Positions 29,723 through 38,240 of a stretch of DNA of 64,000 bases are shown here, one piece after another. The notes below the pieces were generated by a model. That model had not been told where the DNA came from. It was given only the letters and a program-made list of their open reading frames with translations, and made no database searches. Position 1 is the first letter of the stretch. Each line of letters starts with the position of its first letter. The position numbers and the translations under genes were made by a program. The DNA lies in assembly GCF_037094685.1 (NCBI RefSeq), contig NZ_CP146614.1, forward strand, positions 1,240,001 to 1,304,000, read 5' to 3'. Source of the DNA: Massilia sp. METH4. Lineage in GTDB: Bacteria; Pseudomonadota; Gammaproteobacteria; Burkholderiales; Burkholderiaceae_D.

Positions 29723-30506
29723 GAAGAACAGCAACGCGATCCTTGTGAAGTCGCCCGAGCAGGTGGAACTGTCGCGCATTGCCGGCCAGCTTGCCGCCGA
29801 TGTGCTGACGATGATCGGCCCGCACGTGAAACCCGGGGTGAGCACCGAGGACCTGGACAAGCTGTGCAACGAGTACATCGTCAAAGTGCTGCAGGTGATT
29901 CCGGCGAACGTGGGTTATGCGGGCTTCACGAAGACCGTGTGCACCTCCGTCAACGAAGTGGTGTGCCACGGCATTCCCTCGCCGAAGAAGGTGCTGAAGG
30001 ATGGCGACATCATCAACATCGACGTGGCCGTGATCAAGGATGGCTGGTTCGGCGACACGAGCCGCATGTACTACGTGGGCAACCCGAGCAAGGCGGCACG
30101 CAAGCTGTGCGAAGTGACGTATGACGCGATGTGGGCCGGTATCCGCGCCGTGAAGCCGGGCGCCACGCTGGGCGACGTGGGTCACGCGATCCAGATGCTG
30201 GCCGAGAATGCCGGCTTCTCCGTGGTGCGCGATTACTGCGGCCACGGCATCGGCATGGTGTACCACGAAGACCCGCAGGTGCTGCACTACGGCCGGCCGG
30301 GCATGGGGCTGAAGCTGGAGCCGGGCATGATCTTCACGATCGAGCCGATGATCAACGCCGGCAAGCACCAGACGCGCGCCCTGCCCGACGGCTGGACCGT
30401 GGTGACGGCGGACCGCTCGCTGTCGGCGCAGTGGGAGCACATGGTGGCCGTAACGGCGACCGGGTTCGATGTGCTGACCTTGGCGCCGGGAGAGAGGGCG
30501 CAGTAA
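29715..30506 (+). CDS. map: type I methionine aminopeptidase
   Basis: A 263-residue metallopeptidase that removes the N-terminal Met from nascent proteins. Metal ligands are conserved: D103, D114, H177, E210, E241, with H85 and H184 also in place (CHGIPS, NIDVAVIKDGWFGDTS, GHGIGMVYHEDP, IEPMINAG, WEHMVAVT). The start overlaps the upstream ParD-like gene, so translation is probably coupled. The main map gene is normally linked to rpsB in betaproteobacteria, so this is likely a second copy, but that cannot be checked here. It is followed by a GGTGTCG-type repeat. Confidence 0.95.
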   Translation: MRKKNSNAILVKSPEQVELSRIAGQLAADVLTMIGPHVKPGVSTEDLDKLCNEYIVKVLQVIPANVGYAGFTKTVCTSVNEVVCHGIPSPKKVLKDGDIINIDVAVIKDGWFGDTSRMYYVGNPSKAARKLCEVTYDAMWAGIRAVKPGATLGDVGHAIQMLAENAGFSVVRDYCGHGIGMVYHEDPQVLHYGRPGMGLKLEPGMIFTIEPMINAGKHQTRALPDGWTVVTADRSLSAQWEHMVAVTATGFDVLTLAPGERAQ

Positions 30507-30527
30507 GTGGTGCCTCCTGCGAGAACC

Positions 30528-30572
30528 GGTGTCGTACACCTTTCTCGCTGCGCAAAAAAAGTGTACGACACC
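30528..30572. repeat. GGTGTCG-type palindromic repeat in a convergent gene gap
   Basis: GGTGTCGTACAC (30528-30539) and its perfect complement GTGTACGACACC (30561-30572) flank a 21-bp centre that starts with a short T run and ends with an A run. It lies between the 3' ends of map (plus) and the barstar-like gene (minus). A hairpin with flanking T and A runs could act as a bidirectional terminator. Confidence 0.75.
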
Positions 30573-30589
30573 AGGGGCTCTTGCCGCGG

Positions 30590-30925
30590 CTATTTCAATA
30601 GCAGCTTCAGCGCCGGCTTTTCGCCGTAATCCTCGTAGCGCTCGTTGATGCCGCCCACGCAGTAGGTGATTTCCTCGAGCAGGTCGGGCACGGCCGCCTT
30701 CATCGCGGCGGAGTTGCCGATGATGATTTCCAACACCTCGTTCGGCTTGAGCTTGAACTTCGTCATGTTCTCGTCGTCGCGCAGGTAGGAGAGCGCGTCG
30801 ATCCACGAATCCATCGTGGCGGCCACGTGTTCGCTGAAACCGAAAGCCGCGCGGCTGGCGGCGTGAAAGCTTGCTTCGTCGCGGATCGCCGCGCCGTCCA
30901 GGACCAGGGTGGCCATCGTTTTCAT
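30590..30925 (-). CDS. barstar-like ribonuclease inhibitor family protein
   Basis: A 111-residue protein of the barstar family. Barstar binds and blocks the secreted ribonuclease barnase; many bacterial homologues have no adjacent nuclease. Features seen: MATLVLDGAAIRDEASFHAA, AATMDSWIDALSYL (the helix that occupies the RNase active site in barstar, here with SW-IDALS) and a C-terminal FKLKPNEVLEIIIGN. No barnase gene is nearby. The start codon overlaps the exbD stop by 4 bp, so it is translated with the ExbD gene. Function is uncertain: orphan immunity protein or a regulator unrelated to RNase. Confidence 0.78.
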   Translation of the reverse strand: MKTMATLVLDGAAIRDEASFHAASRAAFGFSEHVAATMDSWIDALSYLRDDENMTKFKLKPNEVLEIIIGNSAAMKAAVPDLLEEITYCVGGINERYEDYGEKPALKLLLK

Positions 30926-31347
30926 TCCTTCTTTTCCTTCGGGTCGGTGACGAAGACGAGCTTCGTCAAGCCTTCCTGCTGCGCCGCCGCCATCAGTTGC
31001 GCCACCGCCTCGTAGCGGGTGGCGCGGTCGGCGCGCAATTGTAATTCGGGTTGCGGCTCGCGCCGCGCGGCCGCGGCAAGGCGCGGCTGCAGGTCGGCCG
31101 CTTGCACGGCCTCGTCGTTCCAGTACACGGTGCCTTCGGCATCGATCGAGATCTTCACCGCATCGGCCGGTTGCGGCGCGTTCGAGGCCTGCGCCTTCGG
31201 CAGGTCGAGCTTCACGGCATGCGTGAACATCGGTGCGGACAGGATGAAGATCACCAGCAGCACCAGCATCACGTCCACCATCGGCGTCACGTTGATGTCG
31301 GCCATCGATTCCTTTTGCCGGTGATGGTTGAAGGCGCCGAATGCCAT
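30922..31347 (-). CDS. exbD: ExbD/TolR-type energy-transducing membrane protein
   Basis: A 141-residue inner-membrane protein with one N-terminal membrane helix (VDVMLVLLVIFILSAP), which carries the conserved Asp. It works with ExbB and TonB to energise outer-membrane receptors by the proton motive force. The C-terminal periplasmic domain (EGTVYWNDEAVQAADL, QLRADRATRYEAV) is ExbD/TolR-like. It follows exbB directly (4 bp between stop and start) and overlaps the barstar-like gene. Whether it belongs to the ExbD or TolR branch is not certain. Confidence 0.9.
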   Translation of the reverse strand: MAFGAFNHHRQKESMADINVTPMVDVMLVLLVIFILSAPMFTHAVKLDLPKAQASNAPQPADAVKISIDAEGTVYWNDEAVQAADLQPRLAAAARREPQPELQLRADRATRYEAVAQLMAAAQQEGLTKLVFVTDPKEKKE

Positions 31348-31351
31348 CGCG

Positions 31352-32020
31352 TCACTCCTCGGCCGCGCCGCTGGTCAAATACGCGTGCAGGTCGTAGGCG
31401 AACGCGTCGAGCTCGGAGAGCGTGAGGCGGTTGATGCGGTTGAAGCCGTTATACGCCAGCACGGCGGGGATCGCCACCATCAGGCCCACCCCCGTCATGA
31501 TGAGTGCCTCGCCCACCGGGCCGGCCACCTTGTCGATCTCCACGGTGCCGGACGACGACACGGCCGCCAGCGCGTGGTAGATGCCCCACACGGTGCCCAG
31601 CAGGCCCACGAAGGGCGCGGTCGAGGCGATCGATGCCAGCAGCGTCAGCCCGGATTCGAGCCGCACGGTGGAGCGGTGGATCGCGTCGCGCAGCAGGCGC
31701 GTGACCTGCTCGGAGCGGCCGACCGTCGTGCCCAGCGAATTGCCCTTCCCGTTCGCGGCGGGGACGGTGCCCTGCTCGGCCAGCGCCAGGTAGATGCGTT
31801 CAGGGTCGCCAGCCGACACGGCGGCCACCCCATCGGCCAGCGTGGGCGCGTCCCAGAAGCGCCGCACCACGCGCGCGCTGCGGCGCACGCGCCAGGCCAT
31901 CCATCCTTTCGACAGGATGAAGAACCAGCTCGTCAGCGACATCGCCAGCAGCAGGTACGCGACCGCATGGCTGATCGCGTCGCCCCGTTCCCAGTACGCT
32001 GCGAACGTGAAATGTTCCAT
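31352..32020 (-). CDS. exbB: ExbB/TolQ/MotA-family proton channel protein
   Basis: A 222-residue integral membrane protein with an N-terminal helix (AVAYLLLAMSLTSWFFILSKG) and two C-terminal helices (LASIASTAPFVGLLGTVWGIYHAL and VGLMVAIPAVLAYNGF), typical for ExbB/TolQ proton channels. The TAPFVGLLGTVWGI motif is diagnostic. It lies 3 bp after the dapB stop codon and is directly followed by exbD, so the trio dapB-exbB-exbD may be one operon. The TonB gene is not in the window, but a TonB-dependent receptor is at 39099-41717. Confidence 0.92.
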   Translation of the reverse strand: MEHFTFAAYWERGDAISHAVAYLLLAMSLTSWFFILSKGWMAWRVRRSARVVRRFWDAPTLADGVAAVSAGDPERIYLALAEQGTVPAANGKGNSLGTTVGRSEQVTRLLRDAIHRSTVRLESGLTLLASIASTAPFVGLLGTVWGIYHALAAVSSSGTVEIDKVAGPVGEALIMTGVGLMVAIPAVLAYNGFNRINRLTLSELDAFAYDLHAYLTSGAAEE

Positions 32021-32023
32021 GCC

Positions 32024-32833
32024 TTAGTTGTTGAGGCCCAGCACGTCGTACATGTCGAACAGGCCAGTCTCCTTGTTGGCCAGGAAGCGCGACGCGCGCA
32101 GCGAGCCTTGCGCGTAGCCGGCGCGGCTGCTGGACTTGTGGCTGATCTCGATGCGCTCGCCGGTGCCGGCGAACAGCACGGTATGGTCGCCGATGATGTC
32201 GCCGCCGCGGATCGTGGCGAAGCCGATCGTGGAAGGATCGCGCTCGCCGGTCACGCCTTCGCGGCCGTAGACCGCGCATTCCTTCAGGTCGCGGCCCAGC
32301 GCGTCGGCGATCACTTCGCCCATCTTCAACGCCGTGCCCGAGGGCGCGTCGACCTTGTGGCGGTGGTGCGCCTCGATGATTTCGATGTCGTAGCCGGTGG
32401 ACAGGCTTTTCGCGGCCAGCTCCAGCAGCTTGAGCGTGACGTTCACGCCCACGCTCATGTTCGGCGCGAACACGATCGCCGTCTTTTCGGCGGCCGCCTT
32501 CAGCGCGGCCTTGCCCGCGTCGTCGAAACCGGTAGTGCCGATCACCATCCTGATGCCGTGCGCCGCGCAGTACTCGGCATGCTTCAGCGTGCCTTCCGGG
32601 CGGGTGAAGTCGATCAGCACGTCCGCCCCCTTCAAGCCTTCGGCCAGGTCGGCGGTGACGATCGCGCCGGATGCCTTGCCCAGGAAGGCCGCGGCATCCT
32701 GGCCCAGGCCGTCGCTGCCGGCGATGCCCAGCGCGCCGGACAGGCGCAGGTCGCCCGCGTCCAGCACGGCTTCCACCAGCATGCGGCCCATGCGGCCGCC
32801 GGCGCCGGCGATGGCGATGTTCAATGTACTCAT
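32024..32833 (-). CDS. dapB: 4-hydroxy-tetrahydrodipicolinate reductase
   Basis: A 269-residue NAD(P)H-dependent reductase of the lysine/diaminopimelate pathway, which supplies meso-DAP for peptidoglycan and lysine. The nucleotide-binding motif GAGGRMGRM is at residues 10-18, and the active-site signature [20 protein letters not shown] is in the C-terminal half. Size is usual for the family. It lies between bamE upstream and exbB downstream. Confidence 0.97.
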   Translation of the reverse strand: MSTLNIAIAGAGGRMGRMLVEAVLDAGDLRLSGALGIAGSDGLGQDAAAFLGKASGAIVTADLAEGLKGADVLIDFTRPEGTLKHAEYCAAHGIRMVIGTTGFDDAGKAALKAAAEKTAIVFAPNMSVGVNVTLKLLELAAKSLSTGYDIEIIEAHHRHKVDAPSGTALKMGEVIADALGRDLKECAVYGREGVTGERDPSTIGFATIRGGDIIGDHTVLFAGTGERIEISHKSSSRAGYAQGSLRASRFLANKETGLFDMYDVLGLNN

Positions 32834-32862
32834 GTGTTATTCCCTGTTTTGTCCTTGTCGGC

Positions 32863-33519
32863 TCAGCGGTTGGTCGGCGAGGTCGTCACTTCGACCGGGT
32901 TGCGGTCGCCGGAGTCCTGGCCGCTCGGCAGCGGCGCGCGCGTGGCGGCCGGCTGGTTTTCGCTGTTGCGCTTTTCATCCTTCCGGAATTGCTTGATCGG
33001 ACCGGCGATACGGGCGATGTATTCGCGCTCGGTCGGCAGTTCGCCGCCTTCGAAGCGCTCGACCTTGCCTTCCTTGTCGAAGTACACCACGACGCTGCTC
33101 GTGGTCAGCTCGCCGTTGCCGCGCGCAAAGCGGAACGGGTAATCCCAGCGGTCCGCATGGAACACGTCGTTCAGGAGCGGCGAGCCCATCACGAAGCGCA
33201 CCTGGTCGCGCGTCATGCCGACCTTCAGTTGCGCAAACATTTCCTTCGAGACGAAGTTGCCTTGCTGGATATCCGGGCGGTAAGGCGAGAAGAACCACAT
33301 GAAACGCTGGATCTGCGATGCCTGGCGCGTGACGGCGCCCTGCGACGGCTCGACGACCGGGTTGGACTGCTGGGCCGCCTGCGCGCCTTCCTTGGGTCCG
33401 AGCACCGTCTTGCCCGCGCAGCCGCCGAGCGCGATCGCCACGCAGGCCGCCACGGCCAGTGGCTTACCCTGTTTCATTAAGTGCAAGAACGACGACGGTG
33501 AAGCTTGGGTGACGCGCAT
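32863..33519 (-). CDS. bamE: outer membrane assembly lipoprotein BamE (OmlA)
   Basis: A 218-residue (from the upstream ATG) lipoprotein of the BAM complex, which folds outer-membrane barrels. The lipobox is IALGGC. The BamE/SmpA core is IQQGNFVSKEMFAQLKVGM and QVRFVMGSPLLNDVF. The C-terminal 60 residues are a variable low-complexity tail. The start is a choice: ATG 33519 has GAGGT upstream and gives a long n-region, while ATG 33477 gives the more usual MKQGKPLAVAAC signal but lacks a ribosome site. The gene is divergent from fur, as in many betaproteobacteria, with dapB 29 bp after its stop. Confidence 0.93.
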   Translation of the reverse strand: MRVTQASPSSFLHLMKQGKPLAVAACVAIALGGCAGKTVLGPKEGAQAAQQSNPVVEPSQGAVTRQASQIQRFMWFFSPYRPDIQQGNFVSKEMFAQLKVGMTRDQVRFVMGSPLLNDVFHADRWDYPFRFARGNGELTTSSVVVYFDKEGKVERFEGGELPTEREYIARIAGPIKQFRKDEKRNSENQPAATRAPLPSGQDSGDRNPVEVTTSPTNR

Positions 33520-33536
33520 ATGTGACCTCAAATCGA

Positions 33537-33566
33537 TTGAGCGGAAGTGCCGAAACGCTATATCAT
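33537..33566 (+). promoter_or_regulatory. possible sigma-70 promoter for fur
   Basis: TTGAGC (33537-33542) and TATCAT (33561-33566) are separated by 18 bases, a plausible -35/-10 pair about 30 bp before the fur ATG. No Fur box (GATAATGATTATC-like) is visible in the shared bamE-fur gap. Confidence 0.35.
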
Positions 33567-33597
33567 AAAGCACTCCAGCGTAAACCGACTACCGAAC

Positions 33598-34026
33598 ATG
33601 AGTAACAGCCCCACCGACCTGAAGGCCAGCGGCCTGAAGGCCACCCTGCCGCGCCTGAAGATTCTCGACATCTTCCAGAACAGTTCCGTGCGTCACCTGA
33701 CGGCCGAAGATGTCTACAAGATCCTTCTGGCCGACAATATGGACGTCGGTCTCGCCACCGTGTACCGCGTGCTCACGCAGTTCGAACAGGCCGGCCTGTT
33801 GAACCGCAATCACTTCGAAAGCGGCAAGGCGATCTTCGAACTGAACCAGGGTTCCCACCACGACCACCTCGTGTGCCTCGACTGCGGCCGCGTCGAGGAA
33901 TTCGTCGACGAGGAAATCGAAGCGCGCCAGCACCGCATCGCCGACGAACGCGGCTTCAAGATCGCCGAGCATGCGCTGGCGATCTACGGCAACTGTATCA
34001 AGACCAATTGCCCGCACCGGCATTGA
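33598..34026 (+). CDS. fur: ferric uptake regulator
   Basis: A 142-residue metalloregulator that represses iron-uptake genes when iron is bound. The winged helix is at the N-terminus ([26 protein letters not shown]). Metal motifs follow: HHDH at residues 87-90, CLDC (C93, C96) and C133/C138 near NCPH. The start at 33598 gives the normal Fur length (MSNSPTDLK); a longer frame from 33547 has no support. The gene is divergent from bamE and convergent with hrcA. Confidence 0.97.
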   Translation: MSNSPTDLKASGLKATLPRLKILDIFQNSSVRHLTAEDVYKILLADNMDVGLATVYRVLTQFEQAGLLNRNHFESGKAIFELNQGSHHDHLVCLDCGRVEEFVDEEIEARQHRIADERGFKIAEHALAIYGNCIKTNCPHRH

Positions 34027-34030
34027 AACC

Positions 34031-34058
34031 AAAACGGCCCTGACGGGCCGTTTTTCTT
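34031..34058 (+). terminator. intrinsic terminator of fur
   Basis: AAAACGGCCC-TGAC-GGGCCGTTTT forms a GC stem with an A run before and a T run (TTTTTCTT) after it, four bases after the fur stop codon. It is a canonical rho-independent terminator, and the A run could allow use in the other direction as well. Confidence 0.85.
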
Positions 34059-34067
34059 GGAGTGCCT

Positions 34068-34115
34068 GGTGTCGTACACCTTTCCGCCCCCCCGGCCGGA
34101 AAGGTGTACGACACC
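34068..34115. repeat. GGTGTCG-type palindromic repeat between fur and hrcA
   Basis: Perfect 19-bp arms (GGTGTCGTACACCTTTCCG at 34068-34086, its complement at 34097-34115) around a C/G-rich 10-bp loop. It sits between the fur terminator and the hrcA stop, in another convergent gene gap. It shares core and flanks (ACACCGGTTTT) with the repeats near 19891, 19967 and 30528. Confidence 0.82.
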
Positions 34116-34131
34116 GGTTTTCCTTGGCAAC

Positions 34132-35151
34132 TTACGCGTTCTGGCTCAACGCATTCGACAACAACCGCGACGTGATATCCACGATCGGAATCACCCGCTC
34201 ATACGCCATCCTGGTCGGCCCGATCACGCCGAGCGTGCCGACGATGCGCCCGTTGGCCTCGTACGGCGCGGTGACGACGCTCATGTCGTCCAGCGGCACC
34301 AGGTTCGATTCCCCGCCGATGTAGATCTGCACGCCCGAAGCCTTCGATGACACGTCCAGCAACTGCATCAGCCCCGTCTTCTGCTCGAACATGTCGAACA
34401 TCTGGCGCAGCGACGACATGTTCGACGACAGGTCGCTTACCGACAGCAGGTTGCGTTCGCCGGCGATCACCATGTCTTCCGAACCCTCGGCCATGGCTTC
34501 GCTGCCCGCCTCCACGGCCGCCTGCATCAGGCGGCCCATGTCGTCTTGCAGCTGGCGCAGCTCGCCCTGCATCCGCGAGCGCACCTCGTCGAACGCGAGG
34601 CCGCGATAGTGCTGGTTGATGAAGTTCGCCGATTGCTGCAGCTCGGCCGGCGTATAGTCCACGTCCGTCAGCAGCAGGCGGTTCTGCACGTCGCCGCCCG
34701 GGGCCACGATCACGAGCAGGATGCGCTTTTCGCCCAGGCGCAGGAATTCGATCTGCTGGAACGCGGATTCGCGGCGCGGCGTCAATACCACGCCGGCGAA
34801 CTGCGACAGCGACGACAGCATCTGCGCCGCGTTCGCGATCAGCTTTTGCGGCGGTTGAGCCTGCGGGCGCAGGCGGGCTTCGACGGCGCTCTCGTCGATC
34901 GGCTGCACGGTCAGCAGCGTGTCGACGAAGATGCGGTAACCGCGCGGCGTGGGCACGCGGCCGGCGGAAGTATGGGGGCTGGCGACATAACCGAGCTCTT
35001 CCAGGTCGGCCATGATGTTGCGAATCGTGGCCGGCGACAGGTCAAGGCCGGAAATCTTCGACAGCGCGCGCGAACCGACGGGCTGGCCGTCGGCGATGTA
35101 GCGCTCTACGAGGGCTTTGAGCAGGGTTTGGGCACGAGTATCGAGTTGCAT
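34132..35151 (-). CDS. hrcA: heat-inducible transcription repressor HrcA
   Basis: A 339-residue repressor of the groE and dnaK heat-shock operons. The N-terminus has the winged helix ([53 protein letters not shown]). The rest is the GAF-like dimerisation core, with [21 protein letters not shown] and [20 protein letters not shown] near the end. The gene is single in this place; dnaK and grpE are not in the window. The start at 35151 is the first Met before the conserved N-terminus. Confidence 0.97.
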   Translation of the reverse strand: MQLDTRAQTLLKALVERYIADGQPVGSRALSKISGLDLSPATIRNIMADLEELGYVASPHTSAGRVPTPRGYRIFVDTLLTVQPIDESAVEARLRPQAQPPQKLIANAAQMLSSLSQFAGVVLTPRRESAFQQIEFLRLGEKRILLVIVAPGGDVQNRLLLTDVDYTPAELQQSANFINQHYRGLAFDEVRSRMQGELRQLQDDMGRLMQAAVEAGSEAMAEGSEDMVIAGERNLLSVSDLSSNMSSLRQMFDMFEQKTGLMQLLDVSSKASGVQIYIGGESNLVPLDDMSVVTAPYEANGRIVGTLGVIGPTRMAYERVIPIVDITSRLLSNALSQNA

Positions 35152-35206
35152 GATCAGTTTTCAAGCTAGGCACTCATTATGCACCGCCGGACCACGCGCC
35201 GGGAGT

Positions 35207-35917
35207 TCAATCGGCTAACTGTTGTTCCAGCCACGCAATCAACTCCGTCAGGTCGGTGCAGATCGCGTCGGGCACGATGCCCGCCTCCACGTGCGCCGTG
35301 CTGCCGGCGCGGTTCATCCACACCGCGCGGAGCCCCGCCTTCTGGGCTCCTTCGACATCGAGCCGCAGGTCGTCGCCCACGTAAACCGTTTCATGCGGGG
35401 CCACGCCAAGCGCTTCGCACGCCGCCAGGAAGATGCTGGGGTCCGGTTTCGCCTTGCCGAACCGGCTGGCCGCCAGCGATACCTTGAAATGGTGGGCGAG
35501 ACCGATGACTTCAAGATCGGCATTGCCATTGGAGATCGTGCCGAGCGTGACCTTTTCCGCCAGGCGGTGCAGGCCGGGCAGCACGTCATGGTAGAGCTTG
35601 ACGGTATTGCGGGCGGCCGAGAATTGCGCGATCGCCCCGTCCAGGCGGGCCAGGTCCTCGCCCACGTGCGCAAAGGCCGCTTCCAGGCCGGCGCGGCGCA
35701 ACTTGATCAAGTCCAGGTGGTGCTCCGGCTTTTCGGCCAGCAGCGCCATGCGGCGCTCGCGCAACTCCTCGATCGTGAACGCCTGCGCCACCTTCGGCGC
35801 ATGTTCGGACAGCCACGCGTGCATGGCGAGTTCCGCCTCCTCGATCACGGGGCCGATCGGCCACAGCGTATCGTCCAGGTCGAACAGGATGGCTTTGGGT
35901 CGTGGAATATCGTTCAT
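35207..35917 (-). CDS. HAD-superfamily hydrolase
   Basis: A 236-residue haloacid dehalogenase-type phosphatase. Motif I is FDLDDTLW (catalytic Asp pair), motif II is TISNGN, motif III is the Lys in FGKAKPDPSIF and motif IV is GDDLRLDVEGAQKAG. The inserted cap suggests a subfamily IA phosphatase or epoxide/dehalogenase type; the substrate is unknown. ATG 35917 is chosen since the protein then begins close to motif I (MNDIPRPKAILFD). It lies 55 bp upstream of hrcA on the same strand. Confidence 0.88.
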   Translation of the reverse strand: MNDIPRPKAILFDLDDTLWPIGPVIEEAELAMHAWLSEHAPKVAQAFTIEELRERRMALLAEKPEHHLDLIKLRRAGLEAAFAHVGEDLARLDGAIAQFSAARNTVKLYHDVLPGLHRLAEKVTLGTISNGNADLEVIGLAHHFKVSLAASRFGKAKPDPSIFLAACEALGVAPHETVYVGDDLRLDVEGAQKAGLRAVWMNRAGSTAHVEAGIVPDAICTDLTELIAWLEQQLAD

Positions 35918-36044
35918 GCAGCCATTGTCGCATGGCCCGCGCCCGAAGGCAGGCACGCTGTCGTTCCGATAGCCGGTACCGCCGGCACCCGCCGGTGCTG
36001 AATTCGGTGCTAAATTAACGGACTGTCAATTGGTCGAGGTCATC

Positions 36045-37457
36045 ATGCGCTCATTGTCCACCTCATCATGCACCTTGTTGCCCGCCTTGCTTGCAGGCGC
36101 CATCCTGGCCGGCTGCGCCACCACCGCCCCGCTGCCGCCGGACGTGCTCTCGGCCTACGTGGTGCTCGGCGAGGAAGGCGCGGCGACGGCGCGCGTGATC
36201 ACGGCGGCCGCCTCCTGCCCCACGCTCGACGTCGACGGCAGGCCCGTGCCGATGGCGGTGCGGGCGGCGCCGGCCACGCTCGCGCAGCGCCCCACCGCGT
36301 CCAGCCCCGAGGATTCGAAGCCTTCCGCCTTTCCCGTGCTCGCCTGCGAAGCGCCGCTGCCGGCGCAGTCGCGGAAGGCAGCGCTGGCCGGCACCGCCCT
36401 GCCGGTACCGCGGTTCGAGGTGCGGCGCATCGTCGTCATCGGCGATACCGGCTGCCGGCTGAAGAAGGCCGATCATGCCTGGCAAGCCTGCAACGATCCC
36501 GAGCAATTCCCGTTCGCCGACGTGAGCGCGGCGGCCGCGCGCTGGCAGCCCGACCTGGTGGTCCACGTGGGCGACTATCACTACCGTGAAAATCCCTGCC
36601 CGGAAGGCAACGCCGGCTGCGCCGGCAGCCCGTGGGGCTATGGCTGGGATACCTGGCGCGAGGATTTCTTCCGCCCCGCCGAACCGCTGCTGCGGGCAGC
36701 GCCCTGGGTGGTCGTGCGCGGCAACCATGAAAGCTGCGCCCGGGCCGGCCAGGGTTGGTGGCGCTTCCTCGACCCGCGCCCATTGCAGGCTGGCCGCGAC
36801 TGCAATGCGGCGGCGGACGATGCCACGGGCGACTACAGCGATCCCTATGCGGTGCCGCTGGGCGGCGATGCACAACTGCTGGTGGTGGATACGGCCGCCA
36901 CGTCCTGGCGCGGCTTGAAGCCGGGCGATACCGGCTACGCCCGCTACCGCGACGTGTATGCCGGAACCGAGGCGCTGTCGCAACGCGCCACCTGGAACCT
37001 GCTGGCGAACCACCACCCCGTGCTGGGCTTCGGAGCGGGCCTGGACAAGGCGAGCCGGGTACGCCTGGAACTGGGCGACGCCGGCTTGCAGCAGAGCTTT
37101 GGTTCCGTCAATCCGATGCTGTTGCCGCCGCGTGTGCAGGCCCTGCTGTCCGGCCATGTGCATCTGTGGCAACAAATCGGGTTCAAGACCGACCACCCCA
37201 GCCAGTTCGTGGCCGGCTTTTCCGGCACGCTGGAGGATGTGGTGCCGCTGCCGGACGACGTATCCACGATCGAACCGGCGCCCGGCGCGCGCATCGCCAG
37301 CTTTTCCGCCTGGCAGGGCGGCTTCGGCTTCATGACGATGGAGCGCACCGGCCCCGATGCCTGGAACGTGGAAGTGCACGACCGTGATGGCCTGGTGCGC
37401 AATCGCTGCCGCCTGCAGGGGCGCCAGTCTTCCTGCGCCATCGGGCGGGTGGAGTAA
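36045..37457 (+). CDS. calcineurin-type metallophosphoesterase lipoprotein
   Basis: A 470-residue phosphoesterase. A signal peptide with lipobox (LLAGAILAGCATT) anchors it to a membrane. The two-metal centre is complete: GDTG near residue 135, HVGDYHYR, GNHES, NHHP and GHVHLW. A Cys-rich insertion (ENPCPEGNAGCAG) lies near the active site. The substrate is unknown, with similarity to purple-acid-phosphatase-like or nucleotide phosphatases. ATG 36045 has GAGGTCATC upstream; a TTG at 36030 would add only five residues. It precedes the two small lipoprotein genes on the same strand. Confidence 0.85.
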   Translation: MRSLSTSSCTLLPALLAGAILAGCATTAPLPPDVLSAYVVLGEEGAATARVITAAASCPTLDVDGRPVPMAVRAAPATLAQRPTASSPEDSKPSAFPVLACEAPLPAQSRKAALAGTALPVPRFEVRRIVVIGDTGCRLKKADHAWQACNDPEQFPFADVSAAAARWQPDLVVHVGDYHYRENPCPEGNAGCAGSPWGYGWDTWREDFFRPAEPLLRAAPWVVVRGNHESCARAGQGWWRFLDPRPLQAGRDCNAAADDATGDYSDPYAVPLGGDAQLLVVDTAATSWRGLKPGDTGYARYRDVYAGTEALSQRATWNLLANHHPVLGFGAGLDKASRVRLELGDAGLQQSFGSVNPMLLPPRVQALLSGHVHLWQQIGFKTDHPSQFVAGFSGTLEDVVPLPDDVSTIEPAPGARIASFSAWQGGFGFMTMERTGPDAWNVEVHDRDGLVRNRCRLQGRQSSCAIGRVE

Positions 37458-37618
37458 TGGCGCCGAGACACATGTCGTTACAAGGAATTAGCGAACTGCC
37501 CCTTGCCAAATGCACTAAAATAAGCGCCGCTTCCGGCTCAGTAAGTGCCCTGCCGCATGCCACGTCCGGCCCAGCCGCCGCCCGGCATTCGCCCGACCAA
37601 TTTGGAGAGTTTATTGTT

Positions 37619-38218
37619 ATGAAGAGTATGTATGCGCGCGCAACCGCAGGCGCGTTGTGCGCCGCGCTGCTGGCCGGCTGCGGCGGCAGCGACAACGGCA
37701 ACCTGTCGCTGATGGTGACCATCAATGGCCTGATCAAGCCGGGCCTCGTCCTGAAGAACGGCGACCAGACCGTTTCGGTGGCCGCCGGTGCGACTACCGT
37801 GTATTTCCCGAACCTGATCGCGGAAGATTCCACGATCAATATCGAGATCGCGCAGCCGGCCACCGCCACAAAGTGCACGCCGGATCCGGCGACTGCCACG
37901 AACGTCCGCGCGAACTACTACAGCGCGCTGCGCCCGGTGGTCACTTGCGTCACGAACAGCTACAAGCTGGGTGGCACCGTCACCGGCTTGACGCAGGACC
38001 AGCTGGTGCTGGCCATGGGCAGCATGACCGTGACGATCCGGCCGGACACGGGCCCCAGCTTCGAGTTCCCTGGCACCGTGTATGACGGCGCCAACTACGG
38101 CGTGACCGTGCTGCAGCAACCGGAAGGCCTGACCTGCACCGTGCAGAACGCCACCGGCACGATGCCGTCGGGCGACAAGCTGGACATGGTGGTCTCCTGC
38201 GTTCCGCGCGCATCCTGA
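37619..38218 (+). CDS. hypothetical lipoprotein with repeated beta-rich modules
   Basis: A 199-residue protein with a signal peptide and lipobox (LCAALLAGCGGSD). The rest consists of two similar modules of about 85 residues, each with a pattern of the form V-x-GL-x-x-GLVL-x-NG ... VTV-x-QP-x-G-x-TCTV, here ITINGLIKPGLVLKNGDQ style and GVTVLQQPEGLTCTVQNATG. This module is common in secreted proteobacterial proteins of unknown role, including ones linked to Ig-like or TIG folds. I do not recognise a specific family. It is followed 22 bp later by a paralogue, so the pair probably arose by duplication and is co-transcribed. Confidence 0.75.
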   Translation: MKSMYARATAGALCAALLAGCGGSDNGNLSLMVTINGLIKPGLVLKNGDQTVSVAAGATTVYFPNLIAEDSTINIEIAQPATATKCTPDPATATNVRANYYSALRPVVTCVTNSYKLGGTVTGLTQDQLVLAMGSMTVTIRPDTGPSFEFPGTVYDGANYGVTVLQQPEGLTCTVQNATGTMPSGDKLDMVVSCVPRAS

Positions 38219-38240
38219 TCACCGCTACCTGGAGAAATCA

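Noticed and set aside
33520..33597. Fur box in the bamE-fur gap
   Set aside because: No GATAATGATTATC-like 19-bp palindrome or its half repeats could be found there.
35152..35206. CIRCE element (TTAGCACTC-N9-GAGTGCTAA) upstream of hrcA
   Set aside because: Only a partial right half (GAGTGCC) is visible; the left half is absent, so it does not support an HrcA operator.
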